NCBI GenBank assembly: GCA_021613375.1
Contig: CM038716.1
Span: forward strand, 1,426,001-1,490,000
DNA length: 64,000 bases
Source of the DNA: Megaleporinus macrocephalus
Lineage: Eukaryota > Chordata > Actinopteri > Characiformes > Anostomidae
Direction of reading: 5' to 3'
Part shown: one piece after another, positions 44,495-56,376 of the stretch
How the letters are laid out: each line of letters opens with the position of its first letter
Numbering within the stretch: position 1 is the first letter of the stretch
The notes under the pieces: model-generated
The model's input: only the letters and a program-made list of their open reading frames with translations
The model's database searches: none
What the model was told of the DNA's origin: nothing
Translations under genes and position numbers: made by a program

Positions 44495-45699
44495 CATGCA
44501 CTTAAAATGTTAACCATTTTTGTCAGCCATAAACAGGTTCACAGTTCACACTGATGGAGAAACACTATGAGGTAGGATAATGTCTGCATTAGCATCATGA
44601 ACAAACATTCAAAGCCCAATTAATATGTCCATTATAACATGGTAAATAGTTTTTTTCTGCATGTTACCTCTTTTACCCACAGTCCGCCCCTCCTGAAAGA
44701 CAGAAGAACAGTTAGCTAGCCCTTTGGGTAAACGTTTATGTTAGTTTTTGTGCCAATGTGTGTGTGTGCAGAAGGTGGGATCAAAGCCCACTTTATTAGG
44801 TGATATACAACACTAATGGTTTTGTCCTTATGAGATCATAGTGACCCTTCCAAAAAGGGAAGAAATGCCTCAGCATCCCAAGCAATTTGTGTGAAGGGAT
44901 CACAAACAGTGATCTTTTTGCCATTTAGAATTCTACCTTCACAAGAGCCATACCAACCGGACACTGATCCATTGTCACCAGTTTCGTGGCATTCACTCTA
45001 TGCCTGTGGGCATCCCCTGTGTGAGAAAGCATGCATGTTTCCATTGACACAGTTTCCGCTGTTGCTACAGGCTTTCTGAGGTATATGCACTGGGTCTGAA
45101 TTAGGACATTTCTCTGTGAATCTTTCTTTCTTTTTTTATGCAAACCCGGTGTTAAAGAAGTGAGTAAAATGAGTCATTTCCAAAAAACAACACTGTTATG
45201 TGACACTCTTGACTCCACCCAAAAGGAGGCCTTTGGAGGCCGTAAAGGGGATGTTGATGCTTTTTATGCTATTACAACTAGCAGTGAGCTCGGATTATGT
45301 TCATCTTGAAACAGGTATGCGCACAGACATTTCTAGGGGCAGGTGCTCAAGCTTCGCCCATCGCCAAATTATTCATAAAATTAAAAAAAAAACACAGTAG
45401 GATATTTAACAAGTTAAACAATCACAATAATACCAGGATATATTTGACTTTCATTCTGTATTAATTTTAGTTCGTTTAACTTAAAGCTTATTTATTCTAT
45501 TTTGCATTTGTTGTGACTTACTGACCCCTCATGTGTAGAACAGTTGATCTAAAATCTTTCACTGCTTTTGAATTATTTTTTGGTTATGCTCCACAAAATT
45601 GATGAGCAACATATCAGAAGGAAGTAGTCTTCTCTTGTTCTGGAGATACAACAGATATATACCCCTGGTCACTGAGCTTTTGGATTTCTTGAGTATACA
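44495..45699. other. Unassigned stretch
   Basis: No firm feature. A minus-strand frame at about 45060-44830 is unusually Cys-containing (see findings) but has a stop and no assignment. Confidence 0.4.
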
Positions 45700-46930
45700 C
45701 TTCTCTTAGAGAAGGCTTACATTAAAATTTTCGCTCTGTACTTTGCAGTAACGGCAATACAGCTTCCTTTGTGAAATGGAGAGTGAGTGTCTTTCCACAG
45801 TAAAGATGTGACATACATTTGTGTTCCATTAATCTCCACAGGCTCTTTTGTCTGTTTGATTGAGTACTCCTCCAATGTTTTATAAGTGTAGGACATCAAC
45901 TTTCTACCTCCGTTCTACATTTTTCATAAGTACAACAGAGGAAACCACAGTAGACATAAACATGCATTTTGTACTGTTCATGATGTTGTGTTGGTATGTT
46001 GGCCTCGTAAAGTCCAACCCAAGGGGGTATGAATAGCAATAGGTGTAACTTGAGGACCTGATTTGATGTCTTCAATAGGAGTTATCAAATGAGCGTTGTC
46101 TGCGCCAATGAGCCAAAGAAGTGACAGCTTCAGAATCTGGTAATGGCAATCCTTCCAGATGTTTATAGTACATCTGTAGGTATTGCATGGGGTAGTCATG
46201 TTTGGTCAATGTCAGTACTAGAGAACAAAATGCAGCTTTGATCACATGCTTTCAAGAAGGATCCTCCTTAGTCACAATGTTGAACATCACTGACATACCT
46301 TGCTCTTGCTCTACCCCTTGATGGATAGTACGAAGCTCTAGTACTTCAGGTGGACCATCCAAATGTAGTACTGAAGTGTATTTTGGATTAATGTTTTAGA
46401 GGAAGAAATGCTATGTTCCTCCAATGTTTATTATTTTGCCACATATATGTAACACCTCCATTTGACACCACAGCATACTGTGTTCAAAACAAACTGGTAT
46501 GGCAGGAGATGTTATCTTTAGAACAGTAGCACATGCTTATTTTATGGAAAAGGTCTTCTATCTTAGACTCTGTTTACCCCAGTCAAATAAGGAAGAACTG
46601 GAATGTCCAGAACAACCAGTATATAAAAACAGTGGACCTAAGGCCTAGGTTAGAGGGACTTCACTTCTGGCCAAGGACCTCTCTCTGACATCAGAAGATT
46701 AAACACCGGAAGATGTTAGAAATTATGCTGTACTTTATTTATCTAATAAATATATATATTTGAAAGTAAAGTCTGTATCATCGAGGAGTTCTTCCAGCCA
46801 TCAACAGAGCATCGCTAAAGGAAAGAATATGCTTCAGTGCCTCAACAGCTTGGGACAAAATCATTGTACTTTCAGAACCATCATCTAAAAGCACATACAT
46901 TTCACAAGATTGATCTTTGTAGCTGAGCAC
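45700..46930 (-). pseudogene. BEL/Pao protease and pol start, interrupted by an LTR
   Basis: The protease region begins with 'RVVLSYKDQSCEMYVLLDD' and 'GSESTMILSQAVEAL', where 'LLDDGS' is the active-site Asp. It is cut at about 46806 by the inserted LTR. After the gap, 'LHLDGPPEVLELRTIH' (about 46370-46320), 'DYPMQYLQMYYKHLEGLPLP' (about 46200-46140, in another frame) and 'LIGADNAHLITPIEDI' are readable. The last is the BEL hallmark just before RT, followed by 'IAIHTPLGWTLRG'. The 45899-45717 frame is a weak continuation. Confidence 0.75.
46400..46806 (-). mobile_element. LTR inserted into the BEL element
   Basis: On the minus strand it reads TGTTGATGG at 46806, and a GGTGTTACA end lies at 46449. 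Read on the plus strand the segment has a TATATAAAA box near 46620 and AATAAATA near 46743, so the promoter orientation may be plus. BEL coding sequence lies on both sides. The low-coordinate border is uncertain (46400 to 46449), and no convincing target duplication was found. Confidence 0.5.
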
Positions 46931-47079
46931 TACACGCACGATCTTCAGCAACACTAGGTGAATAACTTTGGGGGTTTACATAAAAGCTTTTGGAAGGTGC
47001 CTGTGACTTGTCTCTTCATTGGCTTAGCTCTGCTCTCTTGTTGATCTCATGCAGAACTCCATTGTGGGCATGGTTTCCG

Positions 47080-48660
47080 GAGGGAACACTGTTTTGCCTG
47101 ATGGGGCCTTGCACATTTCCAACACAGTCCAGAATTCTTAATCCATTCCTTCAGCTCATCAGAATTCAGCCTTTTGATTTGGGGACAGTAAGTCAATGTG
47201 TGGTCCTTACACTTACAAAACGCACAAGACTGTTCATTCTTGTTTTTAACGACCAGACTTGATGCTTGGTCTGTTGGTAAAAAAGGGTGCAGTAGGAGCT
47301 GGGTTAAAGGATTCCCTTTTGAGTGGCTTAACTGATAATGGCTTCATACTTTCTATACCAGCTAGGACCCCTGAAGCTAGAGTTTGACATTGTGCTTCTC
47401 CTTGCAGTACTAAGGTCTATGAGATTATACTGACTATTAGGATAATGTAACTGTGTATATCTTGCAAAATTGGCGATATGGTCAGTTAATTTACTCAATA
47501 ATTGTTGGACATGGGATGGACAAGCTAACTCTGCTTTGGCTCTTTGGCCCAATGACTGCAACATTCCAACTAGAGATCTAACTCTAAGGGTAAAGGATTA
47601 AAGACCCTTTGTGTCCCCAGGACGTAGGTGAGGGAGATACATGATAGAGGATATCTCCTTAAGAGCCAAATGATGGGACTGTCCATATTGTTGTGAAGAG
47701 CAACTATTGACCTTGAGTATAGGTCATGGGCATAAGACAAAGCTACATATTGGGCAGTAGGTAACATGAGATGATCTAACAAAATGTGATTATTTAAATG
47801 CCTCAGACTCTTCAGGTACAACCAGATTGTCTAATGCCATTTTCAACATGATGAATTCATATGTATAATCATTTCTAAAATCTGGAAGGGAAGGTGTTAT
47901 ACACGGGAGGTGTGTGGATGTGATTCATGAAGACCAGGAACTATACAACCTCCAAAATTTACTTGTGGTGGTAGAGAGGGTGGAGATACAATGCTAGCTA
48001 ATATATTGATTTGGGGCTGAAAATGGTTGGGAATCCCCTGGGATTGGGGTCCATAAAGGCCAGGAAATAGAAAAGTTGAGGTTGTATTGCCTGTATTGTA
48101 CATCATGACTATAGTGACTGAGTCGAGAAGCATGTCTGCTAGATAGAAACACAGGCTGGGAAAAGCTATGCAGGGGAATAGGCCGAGGCTATGAGCCCTA
48201 CAAACTAGGTATAGCAACAAGTTGAGGCTGTAAGCCCTGAAAGCTTGGCCATAGAGCAAGCTGAGGCTGGTGGATCTGTATGCTAGACAAGGGAGCAGAC
48301 TGAAGCCGTGTATGCTAGACAGTTAAACAAGCTGAGATTGTGGGCTCTGTGGGCCAGGCAGGGGAGCAGACTGAGACTGTAGGCCATGTGGGCCAGGCAG
48401 GGAAGCAGGCTGAGACTGTAGGCCAGGCAGGGTAGCAGGCTGAGACTGTAGGTCTGCCAGGCAGGCAGGGAAGCAGGTAATATCACTGTTGCTAAAGCAG
48501 AACATGAACTTCTATTCCTTGTTTGTGACTCATATACAGATGGTTCACGAATAGCCTTGCAACTATTAGGTCTTTGTCTACATGGATATTCTTTATCTGT
48601 GGATTTTGAGCTTCCTTGACCTTTTGGGTCTGGCATTAAAGTTTGCATTCACATCCACTT
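47080..48660 (-). pseudogene. BEL/Pao gag, broken
   Basis: The capsid/nucleocapsid precursor. The N-terminal part (48650-47900) is a P/Q/S-rich region containing the tandem repeat at 48140-48475. The core is LLDHLMLPTAQYVALSYAHD and 'SRSIVALHNNM' (about 47790-47690), then 'LVGMLQSLGQRAKAEL' or its equivalent and 'HVQQLLSKLTDHIANF' (about 47565-47460). The zinc region is CAFCKCKDHTLTYCP and SGLCWKCARPHQAKQC (about 47230-47080). Several stops and frame changes separate these blocks. Confidence 0.75.
48140..48475. repeat. Degenerate minisatellite inside BEL gag
   Basis: Repeated words such as GGGAGCAGACTGAGACTGTA and 'GGCCAGGCAGGG' occur in units of roughly 25-45 bp, clearest at 48355-48475. 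On the minus strand they read as Leu-Gln-Ser-Gln-Pro / Leu-Pro-Gly repeats in frame with gag. Confidence 0.75.
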
Positions 48661-48680
48661 CGGCTCGAAGGAACATGTTC

Positions 48681-49240
48681 TAGAGTGCATAATAGGTGCC
48701 AGGTCGTTATGAGGAACATCACTATGAGATGATGTAAAACCAGTGGTTTTATTTAAGATACCAGAACAGGATTGAAGTTAGTTGGATAAAGGTTGAGATG
48801 GATGGATAGATGGTGGATGTTTTAAAAAGCACTACAATAAATGAGTATAAGTATATCCATCATCTAAAGTGTATTGCCAAGACAAAATATAGATTTAAAA
48901 AAATTAAAAAACACTTATGTAACACATCCCATCTTGTAATATGGAACTAAGTCTCATGTAGGTTTGGCAGAATTTCAATCAATGATTTCCTGTTCCCAAC
49001 CCCTTATAAACTTTTAAGTCCCGCCTACCTCCTGCCAGCAGGACTATCGGAACTTGAGTGTTCTGCTCTGAACTTTTTAACCTTTTTAACAAAAAACTTT
49101 TTTTATGTAGAACCATATATGATGCAATAGAAGCCAATAATCTGATGATCAATGTTTTTTAGGGTTATGTAAATTTTTACTGTCATCTGGATGAAGTACG
49201 GAACAGATAAAGTTGACCTTTGTTTTTGGGTTGTTCAGAG
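48681..49240. other. Unassigned stretch
   Basis: It may include the leader or LTR of the BEL element on the high-coordinate side, but no LTR border was recognised. Confidence 0.4.
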
Positions 49241-49244
49241 TTAA

Positions 49245-49810
49245 GTCTTTTAAAGATTCAAGATTCATGAGTTTTTTTGTCATGTGTACAGCAGAACAGA
49301 CAGTTACACTGTACAATGAAATTCTTACTTTGCTGTTCCTCCATTCACCAATAGATAAAGATAACAAATAAAAGAAATAATAAAAAAGGTATAATATATA
49401 GGTTGAAGTAAATAAAAGTATTTTTATAGTTAGAATAAAAAATTAAAGTTATGTGTGCTTTTATGTGCAAGTATGAAGAGCAGCAGCCATAAAGTGCAAG
49501 TTGCAAGTAACAAATGTAAACAGCAGTACAGGGAGTGTAAGGTGCAGTTAAAATCAGACCAGTTCAGATAAGAGCGGTTAGAGAGGTAGTGCGTGAGGTG
49601 TTCACAAGCCTGATGGCCTGTGAGTAGAAACTGTTTGTCAGCCTTGTGGTCCTGGACTTCACACTCCTGTAATGTCTGCCTGAAGGTAAGAGTGTGAAAA
49701 GTGTGTGCTGGGGGTGTGTACTGTCCCTGATTATGTTGTGGGCCCTCCTGGTGACCCTGGTGTGGTAGGAACTGTAATCAATAAAGAGCATTCTGACAGA
49801 GTGCATTTTT
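49245..49810 (-). mobile_element. L2/Maui-type LINE 3' end with internally deleted ORF2
   Basis: The minus-strand frame 49806-49564 (80 codons, ending in a stop) joins MLFIDYSS, the RT motif A region, directly to the extreme C-terminus. That end reads 'VTRRAHNIIRDSTHPQHTLF', TLLPSGRHYRSVKSRTTRL and 'NSFYSQAIRLVN'. The 3' UTR follows down to about 49245 and has the typical end CTGCTGTACACATGACAAAA...CTTGAATCTTTAAAAGACTT. The RT core between motif A and the C-terminus is deleted without leaving a stop. Confidence 0.75.
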
Positions 49811-49861
49811 TAAGCACTCTCAGCCTAAAATTAATTGATAAACCTCAAGTGTGTGACTAAT

Positions 49862-50230
49862 TGTTACGACCGCTGGTCGCAATAGCCATTTTTTTATGTC
49901 TGTCCGTGGCCATGTTGTTTGTGTGTGTTCTGTGACTTTGTGTGCAGGTCCACAACTCTCCACTAGGAGGCGCCCAGTGGAATAAAAGACAGTCAAGCCG
50001 CCATCTTGAGAGACGTTCAGGGTTCTCTCCTTTGACCTGACCTGAAACAACTCCTGTCCAGACCAGCCTGGCACTTCCACCACATCTTTCCATTTAGCTA
50101 CAGTTTTGTTAGATTCTGTAAGATTTCTGTGGGACGTAGGGGACGGGTGCCTTTTGTTTAGGTCTGGCAGAGGTCAGGGGAGAGAACCCACTCTCAATTT
50201 CAGCCTGACCCCAGACACCAGGTCGTAACA
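49862..50230 (+). mobile_element. Solo LTR with 5-bp target duplication
   Basis: 369 bp, starts TGTTACGACC and ends GGTCGTAACA, a perfect 10-bp inverted terminus with TG...CA. CTAAT is duplicated at 49857-49861 and 50231-50235. An AATAAAA word near 49981 may be a TATA-like or poly(A) signal. There is no internal region, so it is the product of LTR-LTR recombination. The parent family is unknown. Confidence 0.85.
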
Positions 50231-50641
50231 CTAATAACAAAGCAGTACAAAGGCTATCACCAACATTTAGATTATTTAATTTATTCAGTTTATATTTACA
50301 GGGACAATACACAGTAATAAACATTTATGTAAATGTCAAATGTAATTGTCAACATTTACAAACAGCAAATGAATATTGACTAAAAGTAAAGATTCTAATA
50401 TAAAATAGAATGTTGATTTTATTTACTGTACACAGAAGAGCAGAAGAGCAGAAGTGTGAGCCTTCCTTAGTTCAATTTGGGGAGGCTGCAAAGGGGGTTT
50501 GTGCAGTGATTCTGTCTACAGCCTACTTTTGGAATAAGTATATACTTAATGCAAAAGAGGTCCCCCTGTTTTTTCTGAAACTTATTGGACATGTATAAAC
50601 ACATTTTACAGCATTTGATTATTTAGTTTTAAAACTGTAGC

Positions 50642-50643
<2 letters not shown>

Positions 50644-50704
<61 letters not shown>

Positions 50705-50706
50705 GT
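50644..50706. repeat. (TTA)n microsatellite
   Basis: About 20 TTA units. Confidence 0.95.
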
Positions 50707-52907
50707 ATTATTCCTGCCCCTTTTTATCCGGTACCTGATACAGGTAAGCTTTTTGCGAGGTATGTCAGGACAATTGTACTTTGGTGGTTAACATGAGGTG
50801 GTTGGAAGTTGCTAGACACCAGCCTGCAAAGAACCCACACTGTGCTGAGCTCACTGCATATATTAAGCCCTTTCTGAGTTAACCTTTTGCTGAATATTTG
50901 ACTGTCTGCCTGTCCTGTGGTTTTGGTTTTCTATAGATTTTAATGTCAGTAAAGGTGTTGTATTCTGCCTGTGCGATTTACTTACTTCTCCTTCTACATA
51001 ATTTATTGGAGTACAATATAAAGTAAACAGAAATAAGTCACTTATAAACAAGCATACAAAGGATATGAAAGAATGCATCCCTCAGCATTTTAGTTTGTAT
51101 TGAGGAAATGCATGTCATATCCAAATATGTCAATATACTTTGGTATGCAGGTAATTCAAAGCTGTAGAAATGTATGAAGTTTTGAAAGACTATTCCTGTG
51201 TTTTTTTTCTTGAGTATTTCTTTAATTTATAAAATAGTACATTTTAATTTGTAAATAAAAGTTTAATAATGTTGATGGAGGGGAAATCAGGATTACATTG
51301 TTGCTATATTGTTTATAGAATACTACTCACTGTGTCACTGTAATGAACTGTGTGCTGTATTTTGCACACTCACAGTTTCTTTGCACAAAGTCATGGGGTC
51401 CATTTGAAATCCTTTTTTTAATTCAGGCAATACAGTCAATATTACTTTGGATAAAAATTTAATAAACCAGCAATTTGAAGGATATGGTGTGATTTTCCCT
51501 TATTATGTTGTTCAAAGTGCTGGAGGTAAAATGATGAATAAACAAGGAGTTTTAATTTTCAGGGGTTATGTCCTATCTTTCCAGAACGAAAAGTGGACAA
51601 TATAGTTGCCCGTAGCATCATAGAGCCAAGGTTTTTGTTTCTGTTTTTGAGAGTAGTGCTTACAGTTATTCTTGCCATTCCACTGTTAGGGATTTGCAAA
51701 GATACCACCAGTGATTATTTTTTAAATGACTATTTTCCAGTGATTCTGACATTGACCCTGGATCCAGGAAGAAAGCATTGTGTAGATTTAAATAGTTCAA
51801 TCTTTTGTGGTAAATGTAATTGACAGCATACTCAGTAATTGTTGTTTTTTCTTCACAATACAATTGTATCATTTAATGCGCATGATACAAGGACCAGAAC
51901 CTCAGTCCCTTTGTTAATAATGTCCCTCAGTCTGCAGCAGCTGCTGTGCTGTGCCAACTTGTCTAGTTAGCTTTTAATCTTACACTTCTACTTTGAAAGA
52001 AATAAGGGCAGTCAAGGACATTCATACATCAAGTTTATTTGTTAATGACAGTCCCAATCATGTCACATTTAGAGAGCCACAACAGTGCATTATGTGATGC
52101 ACATATTGTGCTTTAATACAAATGACTCATGAATGCCTTGAATTAGGTTTTCACAAAGCATGGAAATCTAAATATTCCACAATGTAGTTAAAGACCCACT
52201 GGTTGTATAAAGTGCAGAGCTGTTTGCCATATATGTGATTATAAACAGGTAGCAAAGGAAGTTGAAGTAATTTCAGAACTTGCAGTGTGGGTGTGTTTAG
52301 TGAAATAAAAACAATGACCTTATTTGTCTTTCTTCTTATGGAGATAAAAATGAGAGCTCAAACTAAAAGCAGTTAGTGGGTAGCAAACAGAGAAAGCATG
52401 CATGAAAAACATGAAGGAGAATTCAAAGGCAGGAGTTAGGCTAGGAATTAATAGGAAAACAGAAATGCACACATTTTCTCTCATTGAACCTTTAGAATGC
52501 AATAGATCTTCAGATTTTCCTGTATAAGCCCATAGTTCTCTCTCTGCAAAGAGAGTTAGCAAGTCATACAAACTCCTTCACTGTTATCACAACCAGATTG
52601 TTACTGTTTAATCAAGCTAGCCACTGAGTAATGAGAATTAGAAGCAACATGAAACTATTACTAGGATGTAATCACAGTATCATGAATTCATGCAAACTGT
52701 CCTACAGCTCTGTCCTACAAGGATTTTACAAACATGATAATGAATTCAGATTAAATCAGTGATCTACCCCATGGTAATGGTAGTAGATTATTCAACAGGT
52801 AAAATTATTTAAGGCTAGGGCAGTGAAGGTGATATACATGTCAACACATTGGAGAGAAAACTATCCTTAATTGGTTTCTTCTAGATTTATGTGTTTAGGT
52901 GGAAATA
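50707..52907. other. No gene recognised
   Basis: AT-rich. The open frame 51593-51823 (76 codons) has a hydrophobic stretch but no start context or family. Nothing else is supported. Confidence 0.5.
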
Positions 52908-53160
52908 CACTGCTCAAAGAAATAAAGGGAACACTCAGATAACACATCCTAGATCTGAATGAAATATTTTCATTGAATACTCTGTTCTGTACAAAGTTGA
53001 TCACACAAAAATCATTAATGGAAATCAAATGTATTAACCAATGGAGGCCTGGATTTGGAGTCACACATAAAATTAAAGTGGAAAAACACACTACAGGCTG
53101 ATGAAACTTCAATGTAATGTCCTTAAAACAAGTCAAAATGAGGCTCAGTAAAAAAATTTT
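52908..53160. mobile_element. Tc1/mariner-type non-autonomous fragment
   Basis: It starts 'ACACTGCTCAAAGAAATAAA' followed by GGGAACACT, then CTGAATGAAATATT, 'CACACAAAAATCATTAATGG', 'GAGGCCTGGATTTGGAGTCA' and GTCAAAATGAGGCTCAGTA. I recognise these words as the 5' half of a common fish Tc1-like family. The other end is not present. Confidence 0.6.
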
Positions 53161-54585
53161 TACATGCCCTAGTGTTACTTGCTGCCGACTTCCCATTGTT
53201 TTCCATCTGTGATATAACTGCAATAAAATTACAAATCCAACAGTACAAAGTAATTTTACTCTTTGTCTCAGGTGCATATTATGAAATAAACCTAAAGGTA
53301 ATGATAAATCATTATACATAGTGTTTTTGGTCATAAACACTGCTTTTCGCACCTTTAAATAGTGTGTATGGGTGATGCAGGTTATGTCAACATAGCTTTA
53401 ATAAGTTACATATTTGTCAGTGTCAGCCTTTTGCCATTGACCTTTAAAGATTGAAGATTGAAAGCAGGCAAAAAAGTCACATGCTGCATGCACCCAGCTA
53501 CATTCACACATACACCTTGTTACATTGTGCCAAGCAGGGGTGATTGTAGGCTTAGAGGTTTAGAGGTGCTAAGAACCCAGATGAGGACAGTTCATTAAAA
53601 AAAACTACATTTTAAAGTCAGTTCGGACTATCAATCATTTAATCTATAGCTATAGCTTCTTTCACTCCTTTTTAAATAGTAAACAGACCACCTGCAGCAT
53701 TAGCCTGCTAAATTAAAAACATCAGATAGTCACTTCTAGCTAATAATAACAGAATAAAGAGTGCATCAGAAATATGGACTGCTGATAATGACTGCAATGT
53801 ATTGGTTCTGAGTGATAAAGTACAAAAATACTCCTATTGAAAAACTTACTAGACATAGTAACTGAGCACTGACACCATGTGTGCACGTGATGCTGCACTG
53901 AGACAAAGATCATACTATTTTGCAAGGCAAGGGGAGGGGGGCTGCTGTATTTTCACTGGTAAAACAATTGGTTTACCCTCTCAGCTTGTTAGAGGCAAAT
54001 TAACGTTAAAAGAAAAAAAAATATTTGTACTATAATCTTTAGGGGTCCCTGAGCTCTAATTAGGGCTAGCTACGCCCCTGGTGCCAAATAACTAAACAAT
54101 GGTTTGTTGTTACAGCCTGTAATAATGACAAAACATGTATCAAGAGCATAGATAAAGTGTATGCATAAAGTGTACGCACTGATTCTATTTGAATTTAAAC
54201 TACATTTTAGAAACTGATAACCTTTATTGCATAACTTTTCACTGGAATGAGTCAGCCAAGAAAATGGGTCTTAAGATAAACTACAGCATTTAGAGTATTT
54301 GCTTTCCAACATTTTAATATTTAAACTAATATTTAATCTAACTATTTACTGGTGCTCCTTTCGTTATATCAGTTCATTCCCATTTACTGATTTAAATATG
54401 GACTTTATATTCTGCTGTCGCCCACATGCATAGATATGTACAAACTCCCACTCCAGCATAGATGGTATTAGATTACAAAGTGTAAATGTGTTAGCCAAGC
54501 TGGCTGACTTAATATAGCTCAGGCTGGATCAGACTGGATTTAGGGGTTACTAAGTGAATAAGGCACCATTCTGTGCATTTATTTA
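53161..54585. other. No gene recognised
   Basis: AT-rich sequence. A 'TTAGGGCTAGCTACGCCCCTGG' word at about 54060 resembles a MITE end, but nothing definable was found. Confidence 0.45.
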
Positions 54586-55056
54586 CACCCCTGCTTCAAA
54601 AAAGTTGATACAGAATTTCAGCTGCTTAACAGTGGGTCTCCTTTGTCATATTTTGTGTTATAGTGCTTCTGGATCCTGTTTATATGTTTTCTTTGCATCA
54701 TAGTTTTTTGTGGATGCAGCGATGAACTGTGTTCACAGACAGTGTTTGATTCAATGATTCAAATGATTAAATCCCCAAGTTATTTGCTATTTTACATTAA
54801 GAAACATTATTCTTAAATTGTAGCACAATTTGCCTGCACAGTCTTTTACTGAGTGGTGCCTATCTTTATTTCTGAAAGACTTTGCCTCTCTGGAAACAGT
54901 TGTAAGGTGTTCCACCTGGTGTTTTTTTGTATTATACAACTTGCCAGTCTTTTGTTGTGGCTGCCCCATTTTTTAAATATGTATTGCTGGCACTAAATAA
55001 AAGAATAACATTGCTTTCTGTATTTACAGTGTCCCATCTTTTTGTAAACAGGGTTG
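54586..55056. mobile_element. 471-bp Tc1/mariner-like MITE with TA sites
   Basis: The ends are inverted: CACCCCTGCTTCAAAAAAGT on the left and, reverse-complemented, CAACCCTGTTTACAAAAAGA on the right, each flanked by TA. This matches the frequent fish family with 'ACCCTGTTTCCAAAAAAGTT' ends. It is non-coding. Confidence 0.75.
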
Positions 55057-55242
55057 TAAAATGTCATGTGTCTTAATTTCAGCAAGGGCATCTGAATTTC
55101 AATTCAGTTTTACTGAGTGATATCGATAATTCTTCTTTAAAGACCTTACAATAAATGTAAACCAAATATAAAATATAAATGTCATATTAAAACTTGTGTC
55201 AAAGCTTGCCTTATCAGTACTTTTGTATCTTCTGGGTCAATA

Positions 55243-56170
55243 CACCGCGTTCCAAATTATTATGCAAATTAAATTTTTCCCTGATTTTCCTGAATGGTCG
55301 ATGCAAAAGAGTCAGTATAAGAAGTCATCATGCGTTAGAATATAAATTGAATTTTATTGAACAAATTTCCCAATGATAACAGTATATTCTTAAAAAAAAC
55401 CTCAAAATACACTGAGTTTCAAAACATTTTATAGGTTGTAAACAACTGAAAATGGTTATTTGTTGAATTTGCAGCATTAGGAGGTCACATTCACTGAAAT
55501 GAAAAGCTATTTCAATCAAAAACATCCTAACAGGCCAAATTACATGTTAACATAGGAACCCTTCTTTGATATCACCTTCACAATTCTTGCATCTATTAAG
55601 TTTCTGCTTGAATTTCTTGGCATGATGTCAGAATAGCCTCCCAGAGCTGCTGTTTTGATGTGAACTGCCTCCCACCCTCATAGATATTTTACTTGATGAT
55701 ACTCCAAAGGTTCTCTATAGGGTTGAGGTCAGGGGAAGATGGTGACCACACCATGAGTTTCTCTCCTTTAATGCCCATAGCAGCCAATGACACAGAGGTA
55801 TTCTGCCTTAATCTACACAAACCTGTCTGTGCTTTGAATCAGCCACAAATCTCTTCACAGTGCAATGATCACGCATAAGTTTTCGTGAAATTTGTAATGT
55901 TTTCATACTTTGTCCAAGGCATTAAACTATTTGACACTTTTCGGCAAATCTGAAACCTGGGGCCTGCTTAATAATGTGGAACATCCTTCTTAAGTAGTTT
56001 TCCTTCAATTGGGTTCACCTGGCAAACTAATTATCACAGGTGTCTGAGATTGATTTCAGTGATCCAAAGAGCCCTAAGACACAATACCATCCATGAGTTT
56101 AATTGAGAAACAAAAAAATTGATCTTTATGACATTTCAATCCAATTTGCATAATAATTTGGAACATAGTG
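55243..56170 (-). mobile_element. Mariner/Tc1-type element, 928 bp, with TA sites
   Basis: The inverted ends are CACCGCGTTCCAAATTATTA on the left and CACTATGTTCCAAATTATTA on the right (reverse complement), each next to TA (55241-55242 and 56171-56172). A decayed transposase C-terminus lies inside on the minus strand. The element is shorter than an autonomous copy. Confidence 0.8.
55530..55900 (-). pseudogene. Mariner-type transposase C-terminus, broken
   Basis: The minus strand reads KLMVWSPSSPDLNPIENLWS (the motif with the catalytic Glu), then IYEGGRQFTSKQQLWEAIL and 'SCQEIQAE'. An upstream block, LMRDHCTVKRFVADSKHR, is readable at about 55885. Stops and frameshifts are frequent, and the part with the catalytic Asp residues is degenerate or missing. 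Confidence 0.7.
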
Positions 56171-56376
56171 TAGTAGACAGTGATTGATGCACCACTCACA
56201 CTACAATTGTCTAATAATAACAATACAAGTCTACTTTCATGGCCAGGGGATATTGATTACTATATATTGGTGTTCTTACACTGTATCAATATAGACAATG
56301 TCTTGAATCAAATTTATATTTTTACTTTGAACTGTACAGCAATTTGACATGTTTGCTTCAAAAGAAATGTCCCTAG

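Larger units (their letters stand above)
45700..48680 (-). mobile_element. BEL/Pao retrotransposon, gag to start of pol, broken
   Basis: Minus strand, in order: gag N-terminal region with a repeat (48650-47900), conserved gag core (47821-47330), zinc knuckles (47270-47080), protease (about 46920-46810), and an LTR insertion (about 46400-46806). The protease/RT linker (about 46390-45980) and the RT start (about 45900-45717) follow. The order and motifs are those of BEL/Pao elements common in fish. No BEL LTR was identified on either side, and RT, RNase H and integrase are missing. Confidence 0.8.

Noticed and set aside
51593..51823. Hydrophobic 76-codon open frame
   Set aside because: No family, no neighbouring exon and typical of AT-rich chance frames.
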